Shown here piece by piece: positions 35,141 to 47,093 of a stretch of DNA of 64,000 bases. Source of the stretch: Chloranthus sessilifolius (lineage: Eukaryota; Streptophyta; Magnoliopsida; Chloranthales; Chloranthaceae). The position numbers were made by a program, and so were the translations under genes. How positions within the stretch are numbered: position 1 is the stretch's first letter; each line of letters begins with the position of its first letter. Below the pieces are notes generated by a model that ran no database searches, was not told the origin of the DNA, and saw nothing but the letters and a program-made list of their open reading frames with translations. The DNA lies in the NCBI GenBank assembly GCA_021018995.1, contig CM037585.1:83490646-83554645 (forward strand), written 5' to 3'.

Positions 35141-36273
35141 ACTAAGCAGTGGGAGGTTCATGTCGATGAATGGTCTAAGGGGGCTACACTGAATTTTCTA
35201 CATAAATTTTTAGCCTTTGACCATTCACTTTCATGATCTTCCCAGACATGGGATCCAAGATCTCCACAACATTAGATGGGGAGGCATGGATGATAGTGTA
35301 AGGTCCATCCCATCTGAATTTTAACTTTCCTGGAAAGAATTTTAATTTGGAGTTGAAAAGTCAATCCTTAGTACCAGCATTGAAGTCCTTCCTCATTAGC
35401 TTCTTGTCAAAGAATGCCTTTGATCACTCATTGTAAATTCTGGCATTTGTATAGGCCTCCATTCTCACTTCATCAAGCTCCGATATTTGCAATTTCCTAT
35501 GAGAACCAGAAGTAGTTAGATCAGCATTCAGTGTTTTGATAGCCCAATTGGCTCTGTGCTCAAACTCCACTGGTAGGTGGCAAGCCTTGCCATAAACCAG
35601 TCTAAATGAGGACATGCTAATAGGGGTCTTATAGGCAGTCCTATAAGCCCACAAAGCATCATTCAGCTTTCGTGCCCTATCCTTTCTATCTATCCTTACA
35701 GTCTTCTCTAAAATGTGCTTGATCTCCCTATTAAAAATTTCAACTTTCCCACTGGTCTGTGGGTGGTAGGGAGTTGCAATTCTGTGTGTAACAAAATAGT
35801 TTTTGAGCAGATTCTCAAAAGGCCTATTACAGAAATGACTCCCCCTATCACTAATGATAGCTTTGGGGGTGCCAAATCTTGAGAAGATATTGGCCTTCAA
35901 ACATTTAAGGACAACTGTGTGGTCATTTGTCCTTGTGGCAATGGCTTCCACCCATGGACACATAGTCCACTGGCGCAAGTATGAAGTTGAAACCGATAGA
36001 AGGGGGAAAGGGACCCATAAAATCAATGCCCTAAATGTCAAAAAGCTCTACAATAAGGATGGGTTGCAAGGGCATTGAATCTTTTTTGGAAATGCCTCCC
36101 AACCTTTGACATCTCTCACAGGCTTTACAATGTATGCATGCATCTTTGAACAAAGAGGGCCAATAAAACCCACATTGCAAAACTTTTATACCTGTCTTTT
36201 TGCCACTAAAGTGACTTCCAGAGGCTTGCTCATGGCACGTAGAAAGAATGTTGTGGAACTCACTTTTAGGCAC
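35141..36273 (-). pseudogene. Athila A2 integrase
   Basis: Reading minus: zinc finger with CHEQASGSHF and CKACERCQRLGG (H, H, C, C), then GIDFMGPFP (first D), [20 protein letters not shown] (second D), [22 protein letters not shown] (E), [16 protein letters not shown] and [14 protein letters not shown]. The GPY/F-like tail is KLKFFPGKLKFRWDGPYTI near 35300. Frameshifts near 35950 and 36040 and stops in the tail make it inactive. About 60-70 percent of residues appear shared with the A5 integrase by eye. Confidence 0.9.
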
Positions 36274-37971
36274 ACATCTCCTAACAACATAATCTGCATA
36301 ATATTTTTATAGGTATGGATCCTCCCATAGAAAATGTTTGGCCTGAGAGAAAAATAGGTCCTCGTCCATCTTGGACCAGTGAGGGTGAATCCTACCAACA
36401 ACAAGAAAATTGACAATGTGTGCAAACCAGGGCACACTATACTGCATAGCAAATAATTTCTCATCAGGGAACAATTCATTGACAGGTGCTGCTGCACATT
36501 CTTCCAAAATAATTCTAGAGAGGTGGTCAGCCATCACATTCTCATCTCCTTTTTTATCCTTGATCTCAAGATCAAACTCCTGCAATAGGAGGATCCATCT
36601 GATCAGCCTTGGTTTGGCATCCTTCTTAGCCAGTAGGTATTTCAGGGCTGAGTGATTAGTAAAAACAATAATTTTAGACCCTAGCAAGTAGGGTCTAAAT
36701 TTGTCCACAGCAAACACCACAACAAGCAGCTCCTTCTCAGTGGTAGTATAATTGAGCTGAGCCTCTGCTAGTATTTTGCTGGCATAATAAATCACTGCAG
36801 GCAGCTTATCTTTTCTCTGTCCTAAGACAGCACTTATGGCCAAGTCTGATGCATCACAAATCAATTCAAAAGGGAGTGAGTAATCTGGGGCCTGGATTAT
36901 AGGAGCAGTGGTAAGGCACTTTTTTAAACCTTTAAAGGCCTCAAGGAAATTTGCAGAAAATTCAAATGGCACATCCTGACACAACAGGTGGCACAATGGC
37001 TTGACAATTTTGCTGAAATCTTTAATGAATCTCCTGTAAAATCCAGCATGTCCTAAGAAGGATCTGATTTGCTTGACAGTCCTGGGTGGGGGCAGGTGTG
37101 AAATCAGGTCCACTTCAGCCTTGTTAATCTCTATTCCTCTGTGAGAGACCACATGGCCTAACACAATTTCTTGTATTACCATAAAGTGGCTCTTTTCCCA
37201 GCTTAAGACCAAATTGGTCTCTTCACATATTTGTAAAACCAGGTCAAGGTGACTGAAGCATTGGCTAAAGCTATCCCCATTACACTGAGAAATCATCCAT
37301 GAAGATTTTCAAGAATTTATCAATCATATCAGAAAAAATTACATACATGCACCTCTGAAATGTGCCTGGGGCATTGCACAGTCCAAAAGAATTCTCCTGT
37401 AAGCAAAGGTGCCAAAGGGACATGTGAAAGTGGTTTTTTCTTAATCTTGAGGATACACAAGGATTTGGTTATATCCTGAGTATCCATTAAGAAAGTAGTA
37501 AAATGCCTTCCCAGACAGCTTATCTAGAATTTGGTTAATGAAGGGGAGAGGGAAGTGGTCTTTCCTAGTTTTGAAGGTAAGTTTTCTGTAATCAATGCAA
37601 ACTCTCCAGCCAGTGGTCTCTCTGGCTGGCATTAACTCCCCAAAATCAGAAGTAACAACTGTTATGCCTGAATTTTTGGGTACCACCTGGATGGGTGACA
37701 CCCACTCTAAATCTGAAATGGGGTAAATCACCCCTACATCCAACAATTTTATTATCTCTTTCATGACCACCTCTTGCATGTGAGGATTAAGTTTCCTCTG
37801 CATCTCCCTTGAGGGTTTTGCACCCTCTTCCAAGTAAATTTTGTGCATGCAAACGGAGGCCTCAATGCCCCCTAAATCAGCAATTATCCACCCCATTGCC
37901 TTTGTGTGCTTCTTGAGAACACTCAATAATTTCTCCTCCTGCTCATTAGTGAGAGAGGAAGAGATAATCAT
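36274..37971 (-). pseudogene. Athila A2 reverse transcriptase and RNase H
   Basis: 37971-37441 encodes the RT N-terminal part (NPHMQEVVMKEIIKLLDVGVIYPISD, WRVCIDYRKLTFKTRKDHFPLPFI, LNGYSGYNQI). The following stretch is frame-broken but keeps the catalytic FMDDF at 37289-37303. 37296-36307 then gives [32 protein letters not shown], RNase [37 protein letters not shown] and [11 protein letters not shown], ending in DHLSRI. The canonical DxS/A of RNase H (DASD) is present. A stop at about 36307 separates it from integrase in the same frame. Confidence 0.92.
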
Positions 37972-38232
37972 TGGAAGCTTTTTGTTTTGCCCTAAGAAGG
38001 CATCCTTTAATGTGTCTAGGAGCTATTTCAGTTCCAGCTCAGGGGGACTTTCAATGAAAGGCAGCAAAGGTGCCTTGGGGGTTTGAGGAAGGGGTAGCAG
38101 TGTAGGTTTCCAGCTGGAATGCTACACTAGGCCCACAGAAGACTCTATTTTGGTGTTGTCTTCTGTCATGAGAACTTGTGCCTTCTCCTCAACCATACTC
38201 CAAATACTTTCCAAAATTTTAGCAGCATTATC

Positions 38233-38838
38233 CTAATTCAACAGATTGGGTAATTCATCTTCCACAGGGCCATCTAGTACATCAATTGCACAACAGTCCT
38301 TAATGTCCATCTGAGGCTGCCTAGCAGCATTGCACATATTTAATTGGGCCTTCATATTCCCAAAGGTCACCTCCATCACCCCTGACCTGCATTGTATGCA
38401 AGTATTGGCAATGGCCAAGAATGGTTTGCCAAGGATGACAAGAATTGGGATTTTGCTTTTCCAAGGGTCCATGTCCAAAATAAGGAAATCAACAGGATAG
38501 TAGAACTTGTCCACCCCCACCAAAACATCCTCCACCACACCCACAGGTCTCCTCTCAAACCTATCAGCCAATTGGAGTACAATTGATGTGGCTTTTAGCT
38601 CCCCCAAACCTAGCTCTTCATACACAGAATATGGGAGCAACTTCACACTGGCCCCTAAATCCATGAGGGCTCTACCAATGGTATAGTTTCTAATTATACA
38701 GGGGATAGTAGGTACCCCTGGATCCTGCAATTTCTTTGGTGTGACAATGGATAGAATTAACTCAACATGTTTAACAGTAAAAACCTTTTTGGACAACTGT
38801 ACCCTTGCCTTTCTTTTCTGTGTGCAGAGGTCCTTCAA
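38233..38838 (-). pseudogene. Athila A2 protease region
   Basis: Uninterrupted 201-codon frame with LILSIVTPKKLQDPGVPTIP, the aspartic active site ALMDLGASVKLLPYSVYEELGL, VLQLADRFERRPVGVVEDVL and ILGKPFLAIANTCIQCRSG. Homologous to A3 44307-45268. It is cut off from gag by a highly mutated stretch (38839-39600) and from RT by 37972-38232, both in the same element. Confidence 0.88.
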
Positions 38839-40715
38839 AAATTTTTCTTAGGCAAGGACCTGTTTTATAGCATCAAGCAAGGGAAAATTGATCTTGACCT
38901 ACTTGAAGGTCTCCATCATTCCTCCATCTGAACATTCCCCTTATCAAAAGGAGATGGGCTAGCAAGTGCCTGAGGAAATGGCAGCTGTGGGGCTGCTGGT
39001 GCCACACCTGCATGCCTAACCATATGGTCAATTTTTTATTTATTTTTCTTTTTTCTTCACTTATTGTTTGCTATTGGGGCTCAACATTAGCCTCTTTATT
39101 TTGCCCTTGCTGATTCACAGTAGGGGATGACTTCTTTGTCTCTTCAACACTCACATTTCTTTCATTTTCACTCTCTATGACCTCCTCAGCTGTTTTATTT
39201 ACTAAATATCAACCACCCTGCCACTCCTTAGGGTAGTGATTATATTAGCCTCCTCATGGGTAGATGATGTTTCTCCAATCATGTACTACCCTATAGGGTT
39301 GGCCAAGGGTTGACTAGGCAGTTTGCCCTCCTCTCTCCTGTTTAAAGTATTGCAGATTTGACCCAGTTGTTCCTCTAATTTTTTAATGCTTTACCCATGA
39401 GAGTTCACAGTTTGGATGAAGTTTCCCAAATTTTGCATAGATGCCAGCATTTGCTTTTCAAAGGAAGAGGATCTAGGTTGTTGTGGGGGCAGGAAAACTG
39501 ATTGGGTTGTGGGGCAAGCAACTAAAAATTCTGCCTTGGTAGATAACCTTGGTTAAATTGGTGCTGAGGTATGTATGGAGCTACCAACTGCCGCTGCTAG
39601 GACTGAGGGTATGTATCTTGTTTCTACCTTAAATTTAGGTGGTTTCTCCATGTGTACCCAGCAGGTTGCTGCTCATATGCTTGGGCAGTATTGGCTTGCT
39701 CCATAACTAAATCAGGGGATTGGTTGGCTGATGGACAATCTTGAAGAGAATGTGTGGGAGATTGGCATATCAGACATGCCTCATCCACATGTGCAATCAT
39801 CCTAGGCTGCATCACATTCATTAATTTATCAAACTTTAAACTCAGATTATCCACCTTCCTTTCTAAGTCATTTTGCACCTTAACTTCATACATTCCACCT
39901 CTAGGGGTAGACTCTTTTACCAATTTAGCTGGGGTCTAGCTGTCAGTGCGATACAGTGACTCCTGCTGCATGGAATTTTCCCCTATGATGTTAAACAGCT
40001 CCCAAGCCTCATCAGTTGTCTTGTGGAGGTAACTACTACCACATGAGACATCAACCATATCCCTACTCTTGGGATTAATTCTTTGGTAAAATACTTGCAC
40101 AAGTTGCCATTGTGGAATTTGATGGTGGGGACATTGTTTTAACGTCTCTTGAAATCTCTCTCATGCCTCATAAAAATCTTCAGTTGAGGAATGAGTGAAT
40201 GACAATATATTTGTCCTCATCTAACTAGTTTTATTCATGAGAAAGAATTTAGTCAAAAATTGGCTTTGGAGGTCACTCCATGTCTGAATGCTATTGGTTG
40301 GGAGCTTAGAGGGCCAGGTATTGGCTTTGTCCTTTAGGGAAAAAGGAAAAAGCCTTAGTTTGGTGGCTTCAAGTCCCGGGCTAGAAATATTGAAAATGGT
40401 GCAAAGTGCCAAAAATTGGTCAATATGTTTTTAAGGATCTTCCTTAGTGAGTGCATGAAAGGATGGTAGTATGTTAATGGTGAAGGACTTGATTTTGTAA
40501 TTTCCCTCAACTGAAGGGAATTGTATGCAAAAAAGAGATGTGTAATCCCCAAGTGCATTGTATTCCTTTAGAGTTCTTTGCCTCTCAGCCATGACAGCTG
40601 GCTCATTTCCAATAGTAGGACTTTGTGTGGTGTTTCTTGGTTTAAAGATCCTTTCAACCTCAGGATTTGGAGGTTCCAACTCACGGTTAAGGGACCTTCT
40701 TCCAAGCATACACAC
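38839..40715 (-). pseudogene. gag: Athila A2 gag
   Basis: Reading minus from LGRRSLNRELEPPNPEVERI near 40715: YTSLFCIQFPSVEGNYKIKS, LPSFHALTKEDP, LRLFPFSLKDKA, SWTDL-type W-x-x-L core, then DMVDVSCGSSYLHKTTDEAWEL and a CX2CX4HX4C knuckle (CLICQSPTHSLQDC) near 39765. Numerous stops. Collinear with the better preserved A3 gag. The C-terminal 700 bp is too decayed to read reliably. Confidence 0.85.
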
Positions 40716-41028
40716 ACAAAATCAGTAAGTAAAGAAGATGCTCACAGCAGATAAAAAATTTTCAAACAAAATTAACAACTAAACAGATTTATAGCTAAAC
40801 TAGATACAGGGAATTCAACATAAATGGACTGAGTTTCAGGGTAAAAGAAGTGCAAACAGAGCTAGCTAAACTCCAGCTGCAGCTATAGCTTTTCCCTTCT
40901 GCTGTTATCCAATTCTGCAAAAATTCCACAAAAATCAATAGTACTTTCTATTCTATTTAAGGCACAGCTACAAAGAATTTTCTAAACTAAAATATAATAT
41001 AACTCTGGTCTACTAAAAATATCAATAT

Positions 41029-41045
41029 CCCCGGCAGCAGCGCCA
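41029..41045 (-). other. Primer-binding site of A2, tRNA-Asp type
   Basis: Minus-strand TGGCGCTGCTGCCGGGG differs at two positions from TGGCGCCGTTGCCGGGG, the complement of plant tRNA-Asp ends and the usual Athila PBS. It follows the LTR end by six bases. Confidence 0.85.
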
Positions 41046-41051
41046 AAAAAT

Positions 41052-43757
41052 TGTTGGGTGTTTTTTTTTTGCATGAGTGTTATCTTGTTATTGGTGAGAA
41101 AACAGGGGAAGAAATATAAATAAAAAAGGGAAAGAATAAAAATTGGTTAAAACAGCAAATCTGAAACACACTCAGCTTGCAAGATACAGGGCTATTGTAG
41201 CAAGTTTTAAGTAAGTAAGAGTTTGTCCTACAGAGAAATTGATTTAGAACCCAAAATGGGCTATAATAGTAGGCCTCCAGATTTGGCTACAGATTTGACA
41301 ATCCTAAAGAAAGGGAGTTGCGTATCATAACTACACTAAATTGACACTAAAAGAAGAGAAATAAAGTGCAGTCCTATCTTAGAGAAAGGGTCAAGAAGAA
41401 GGTGGTGATGTTGTGTGTTAAAATAAAGATAAAATGATGGGAAGTAAGCAGTTAAGCTAGGGTTATATCAGTTATGTAACTCAGACTTAGGTCTGTCTCT
41501 GCAGCAATCCCTCAGATGGCTACAAGCACATCTGTAAGGAAGAAGTATCCAACTCAACCCTTATTGTTTGACCTGATCTCTTAAGGCTATAAACTGTTCA
41601 CTTAAATGGTCACAGACTATCCAATAGAGAGGATCAACCCACATAGACTAAATCAGAAAACCAATCTGATCTAGAGGAGTAGACTAATCTTAAGGCTATA
41701 ACCTATCCACTTAAATGGACACAAACTATCCAATAGATGTCTTCTACCAAATGAATCAAATCAGAATAGTAAAACTATTGCAAACACTATGTATTCCAGG
41801 CTACAAGCTCAAGCATCCATGGGAGCAAATAGTTCTTGAAAAACTAGTGAAGACCACAGTTGTTCGAGGGCTATTTGGGGACTTAAATGCTACTAGTCAT
41901 TGCTTCAAAGGACCTGCATTGACTTAGCTCACAATTTTGTAATCACTATAGAGAAATCAGATCTAACATCTGATATTGGTCAAGTAACAGAGGGGAGCTT
42001 TTTCCTGCAACAACCTCTCACAAGGCTACAAGCTTAAGTGCAAAGGAGAAGAATCTTTCTCAGATCTGTGGCTTGGAATCACCCTAGGACTATAGTCTGT
42101 CCACTTAAATGGTCATAGGCTATCTACAGAGGTTATCCACACCACAGAGGTCTGAGAAAGAACATGTAAATTATTGCTGCCACCATGGTCCCAGGGCTAC
42201 AACCTCATGCTTCCATGGGCCTTTCAATTCAGCTCAAATCCTAAATACATGCTTAGCTTGAACAAAACTATGGGAAAATAGAAAAATAACAGATTGAATG
42301 AATAATTAAAGAATAAATTTCATTGATAAAAAATACTCACAATGAGATTTCTTAAGGCAACAACCTTGTGCATAACAACTCTTCACAAAATCTCAAAGGT
42401 TACAAGACCCATTACAAAACTAATAAAACTAGGCATAATTGCTTATAGAGGATATAGCAAAAAAATGCTGAGCTAAGAGAGAAGAAAAAAATAGAAACAA
42501 AGGTGATCAAACCCTAACCCTAGCCTGCTCGAGCTCAAAGCTGACAGAGAGGTTGAAGGAGGGATGATGAATTCTAAGTTACAATGTACAGCTTAAATAC
42601 TCAGTCCTAATGCCTTAGCCAATCGAAGATTAACCCTAATTTTCTAGGGTAGATATGGAACTATTACAATCCTTGGATGCCTTGGGATGTGTGTCTCAAG
42701 TTCAGGGCCTCGGGATGTGTGCCCTAGACCTAGGGAAATCCCCAAAAGGTCCCCGAGTAGAGAGTGAGAAGTGGAGAGCCTGAGCTTCGCAGGGCTGCCT
42801 TTTGCTTTTTAGTTCCATCGTGCAGTTGGCAGTTGGCAGCGTGCTCGCGAGGTAGCATTTGGCTTAGAAAATTGTTCACTCGCACAGGTTGACTTTGTAT
42901 TGTCACACAGCTGCTTTGGCTTTGAGTGCCTTTAAATGCACTCGCGCAGAAGAATTTATAGTGCTTGGCTTGCTCGCATGGCAGAGCTTCAAAATTTTCT
43001 CTCGCGAGGGTGTCACGAGGATGCCTTTAAATCTCGCTCGACTTCTTGTTGAAGGAATAACAAAGCTTGCTCGATAGAGAGTAGAGCTATTAAATATGTG
43101 AGAACTACGCGAGGACATCTCTGGAGCTCTCTCTCCTCTTGAACCGCGTGAGGATTTTGTGAGTTTGTTATTGTTCTTTGTGCAAATTAGCTTCGCGAGA
43201 TAGTGCGCGCGGCTGACATGAAACTTGTTTCTCACGAGAGCTTCGTGAGCTGGATTTCTGAAGGCTTAGTGCACGAGAGCTTCGCAAGGTCTTTGAGTGT
43301 TGGTTGCAGCTAAAGTGCGCAACTTCATCATGAGTTCTCTTTGTGCTGCATATATTAGCTGCACGAGATAACTTTGCTGAGGACTTCAACAGCATGAGGC
43401 AGGACTTCTACTGTGTGAGATAACACATTTTCTCCTTTTCTGCACTACAGATGTTGCTGTTGTAGCTCTCTCCACTTACATCCAAATTTCTCATATCTAC
43501 TGGCCTTCTTGGGTCCACTTTGACATGTAAACTAGTCACCCTCATGTGTACCACCATGGTGCTCCATCAGTCTTTGGCTCAGCTATCATCTCTTGCTTGG
43601 ATTCTCTCTTCTTGGCACCAAAGGCATGAAATTTATGTTAAGAAGCATAATGTATTACTAACTATAAAATACACTAAACAAAGGATTATTAGACAGCTAC
43701 AAGGTGTAGCAAAGGCCAGTTTAAGAGGTGAAAAGTGGTACTTTTTAGTGAATAACA
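41052..43757 (-). mobile_element. 5' LTR of Athila A2
   Basis: On the minus strand it begins TGTTATTCACTAAAAAGTAC (at 43757) and ends ACACCCAACA (at 41052), 2706 bp. TATA-like TATTTAAG at 42592-42599. U3 array of CTCGCGAG/CTTCGCGAG motifs at 42780-43400. Hairpin modules with CCACTTAAATGG at 41581-41632, 41690-41740 and 42080-42132. Right flank is chromovirus gag (C2), with ATCCT as candidate target duplication. Confidence 0.85.
42780..43400. repeat. CTCGCGAG motif array in A2 U3
   Basis: Loose repeats of CTCGCGAGG, CTCGCGCAG, TTCGCGAGA, GCACGAGA. Same class as A0 and A4. Confidence 0.8.
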
Positions 43758-44150
43758 ATCCTCCGAAAGTCTGTAAATGCTGAGGGCGTTGGTGGTTGCG
43801 GTGGCATAGGAGGTGGTATTGGGGGTTGCTACTGTTGGATATTGGCATTGTTAGTAGCCACCAGTGTCGTTTGTTGTGACATGGCATTAGCCACGACCTC
43901 GATGGCTAGTGCCATTCTCTACCTATCCTCTCTCTCTTCATTTCTTTCTTGATTTTCTCTTTCCTGACTTCTCTCTTTCGAAACTCTTTCTTATGTGGAT
44001 GAGCTCCCCTTATCTTAGAGCAGCTGGCAAATTTGAAAAGACGACCCACTAGCGAACATGGCATATTTATTGCAAAAGAATTCTACTAGACATGCAAAGT
44101 AAAAAAAAAAAAATCTAAAACAGAAGTAAAATATGATACATATGATACAT
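43758..44150 (-). pseudogene. Chromovirus gag fragment C2
   Basis: Minus-strand N-terminal gag of the same type as C1: QERNEEREDR, MALAIEVVANAMSQQTT, NNANIQQ, PPIPPPMPPQPPT and FTDFRRI, equivalent to C1 residues from about 70 to 140. It is interrupted at 43757 by the A2 LTR and ends upstream near 44150 where A3 begins. Too short to classify beyond Tekay/Del-like. Confidence 0.7.
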
Positions 44151-44169
44151 ACTCAACTATAGGTGCTAA

Positions 44170-45268
44170 TCTAGAGGATCTGGAAGGTTAACGGCCTCCC
44201 CATGTTCCTTGAACTTTTCATCCTTCTTGGATCCATTCCTCAGCAATTGTTCAACCCCTGGTTGCAATTTTGTCTCTATAGGCCAATCATTGTTCTACAG
44301 CAGCTGTTAAGGATTATCATGCAAAGCCTCCTCCAGCCCTGCAATGGAAAAACATGTTTCATCAAAAGGGGGTTGAGAGCTAGTGCTGTATACATGCAGC
44401 TTTACTTTCATGTTGCCAAAGGAGACCTCCATGATTCCAGATCTGCATTGAATGCAGGCATTGGCAGTGGCCAGGAAGGGCTTGCCCAGAATCACAGGGA
44501 TGGAGGAAACACCTTTACTTGGCTCCATAACACCACAAAGTCAGTAGGGTAAAAAAGCTAGTCAACTCCCACCAGGACATCCTCAATGACTCCCACAGGC
44601 TTCCTTTCGGACCTGTCAGCCAGTTGCAGAACGACATGTGTGGGCTTCAAGTCTCTCAGGCCCAATTTTTCATAGACTACATAGGGCAGCAAGTTCACAC
44701 TGGCTCCTATGTCCAATAGGGTCTTCTCAATTTTATGATCCCCAATGATGAAGGGGATAGTGGGCACTCTAGGGTCTTGAAGTTTGGTGGGGGTTACAAT
44801 GGACATAATGTGTTTTACCTTCTCTGCTGAAAAGACTTTGTTGGACAAGTATGTTCTAGACTGTGTTTTATGGGTGCATAACTCCTTCAGAAATTTGGCA
44901 TAGGCTGGGACTTGTTTGATGGCATCCAGTAACGGCAGATTGATCTTTACTTGTTTAAAGGTATCCATCATTTCCTCAATTTTTCCCTGCCCTTTGTCAA
45001 AAGGGGTGGGTCCTTGCAATGCCTTGGGAAATGGCAAGTGTGGGGGTGTTGCCTCACTTGTAGCCTTAGCCAAAAGGGCTTCTTTCTTTTTGATTTTTTC
45101 TTTTCCTTGAGGGTCCATATCATCCTCTTTATTGACACTGGGTCGTTCTATAAGGTCCACCATTGGTGGCCTTTGTTGTGTTATTGGAAAACTCCTTCCA
45201 TTCTCTTCCTTCAAACTTCTCACAGGCTCACAGCCCACTTGATTGTCCACTAGCCTACCACTCCTCAA
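44170..45268 (-). pseudogene. Athila A3 protease region (truncated)
   Basis: From 45268: FPITQQRPPMVDLIERPS, K/E-rich linker, FDKGQGKIEEMMDTFKQVKINLPLLDAIKQ, YAKFLKELCTHK, IVTPTKLQDPRVPTIPFII, active-site DIGASVNLLPYVVYEKLGL, VVLQLADRSERKPVGVIEDVL. After a stop/frameshift at about 44530-44558 it continues VILGKPFLATANACIQCRSG to about 44307. Sequence is lost at about 44170, so RT and integrase of A3 are absent. Confidence 0.88.
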
Positions 45269-45419
45269 CGTTGTAACAGATTTGGCTTCCTCATAGATGG
45301 AGGAAACTTCACCAACTACAAACTGTCTTTGTGGATTATCTTGTGGTTGGCTAGGTAACCTTCCTCCTCTCCTAGTCAGAGCATCAGATAGCTGACCAAG
45401 CTGGTCCTCTATCTTTTTT

Positions 45420-46865
45420 ATGCTCTAGTTGTGAGAGTGCACAGTTTGGGTTAAGGTGTTCAAGTTCTGTAATGAAGATAGAACTTGTTCCTTAAAAGAT
45501 GATGCTCTCACAACTGGAGTAGGTGAAGCTTCCTGCACAAGAAGAGCTACAGGTTGGGCCATAGTTTACTGATATTGAGGTCTTGGGGCATAACCTTCTC
45601 CAGATATTGGGCTGCTACTGGGGCATGGGCTGAGCATTTCTGTAGGGCATGGGCTGTTGGGGCTGCTACTGCTGCTGGCTGGGATATTCATCTTGTCTCC
45701 ACCTCAGATTGGGGTGGTTTCTCCATTGATACCCAGTAGCAGGATGCTGCCCATAGGCTTCAGTTGCGGCCACCTGCTCTGTTACGAATTTAGGAAATTG
45801 GGCTGCTGATGGGCATTCATCTAGGGAGTGAGCAGGGGACTGGCATATAGCACATGCCTCCTCCAATCTAGCAGCCACAGGTGACTGCATTGCTCCCATC
45901 AGCCTATCAAATTTTAGAGTTAAGTTGTCCACTTTCCTTTCCAACTCACTTGGCACACTCACTTCATATATCTTTCCTCTTGAGGTGTTCTCTTTCATCA
46001 ATTTAGGAGGGTCTAGATCTCTTGCCAAGGTTTCCCTTTGCATAGAGTTCTCACTGATGATGTCAAAGAGCTCCCATGCCTCCTCAGCAGTTTTATAAAG
46101 ATAAGTGCCTCCACAAGAGGCATCTATCATGTCCCTGCTCTTTGAATCAATTCCTTGATAAAAGCTTTGAACCAATTGCCATTCAGGGATTTGATGGTGG
46201 CGGCATTTCTTGAGGAGTTCTTTAAATCTCTCCCAGGATTGATGAAAGTCTTCAGTTAGATCTTGGGTAAAAGAGATGATACCCTTCCTCAACTGACTGG
46301 TTTTTGACATAGGAAAGAATTTGGCCAAAAACTGACATTGGAGATCACTCCAGGATTGAATACTATTAGGTGGAAGTAGAGATAACCAGTTCCTGGCTCT
46401 GTCCTTTAAGGAAAAAGGAAAGAGTCTCATCCTGGTGGCCTCCTCCCCCAAAGCTGTGATGTTGAAGCTGGTGCACAGTCCTAAGAATTCATCTATATGC
46501 TTATAGGGATCCTCCTTGGTCAGGCCATGAAATGAGGGCAACATCTGAATGATGGACGATTTGATCTCATAGTTTCCTTGAGCAGTAGGGAACTGAATGC
46601 AGAAAGGAGAATTGTAGACCCCTGGTGCATTGAATTCCTTAAGAGTTTGAGGCTGCTGCTGCTCACCCATTTCGACAGATTCAATGTCAATAGCTGTGGA
46701 TGTAGTTGGTCTGGTTCTGAGAAGTCTTTCAACCTCTGGATTTAGTGGAATAATCTCAGGTTGAAGAGTTCTCCTACCAAACATACAACACCCACAACTG
46801 AATGCAGAGTAAATCCTCACACAACAAATAGGAACACACAATTGATTAACTAATCTAAAAATCAA
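45420..46865 (-). pseudogene. gag: Athila A3 gag
   Basis: Open for 399 codons (46865-45666). The probable true start is MFGRRTLQPEIIPLNPEVERL about 25 residues in. Core: FCIQFPTAQGNYEIKSSII, LPSFHGLTKEDPYKHIDEFL, MRLFPFSLKDRARNWLSLLP, SWSDLQCQFLAKFFP, FHQSWERFKELLKKCRHH, MIDASCGGTYLYKTAEEAWEL. Zinc knuckle CAICQSPAHSLDEC (CX2CX4HX4C) follows, then Q-rich sequence. Best-preserved gag of the window. The end at 45666 is a stop in a Q-rich stretch, with recognisable sequence beyond it. Confidence 0.9.
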
Positions 46866-47070
46866 CAGATCTAAATATAAACAGGGGAGAAGGGATGTAA
46901 ACTATAAAGCAGCCTTCAACACGGCTCTCCTCTCACTCTGTACTCAGATATGGTGAACTGGACACAAGAATACTAAAAAAATAGCAAAACTCACAAATGC
47001 AGTTAGTAAAATCAAATAAAAACTATAAATCTGTGATCAAAACATAGATCTATCAATTTCTAAACTGCTT

Positions 47071-47087
47071 CCCCGGCAGTGGCACCA
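47071..47087 (-). other. Primer-binding site of A3, tRNA-Asp type
   Basis: Minus TGGTGCCACTGCCGGGG, three mismatches to TGGCGCCGTTGCCGGGG, six bases from the LTR end. Confidence 0.8.
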
Positions 47088-47093
47088 AAAACT

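Noticed and set aside
41715..41927. 70-codon plus ORF in A2 LTR
   Set aside because: Antisense in the R/U5 hairpin region; no domain.
43520..43783. 87-codon plus ORF
   Set aside because: Crosses the A2 LTR/C2 gag boundary and so cannot be a gene of either.
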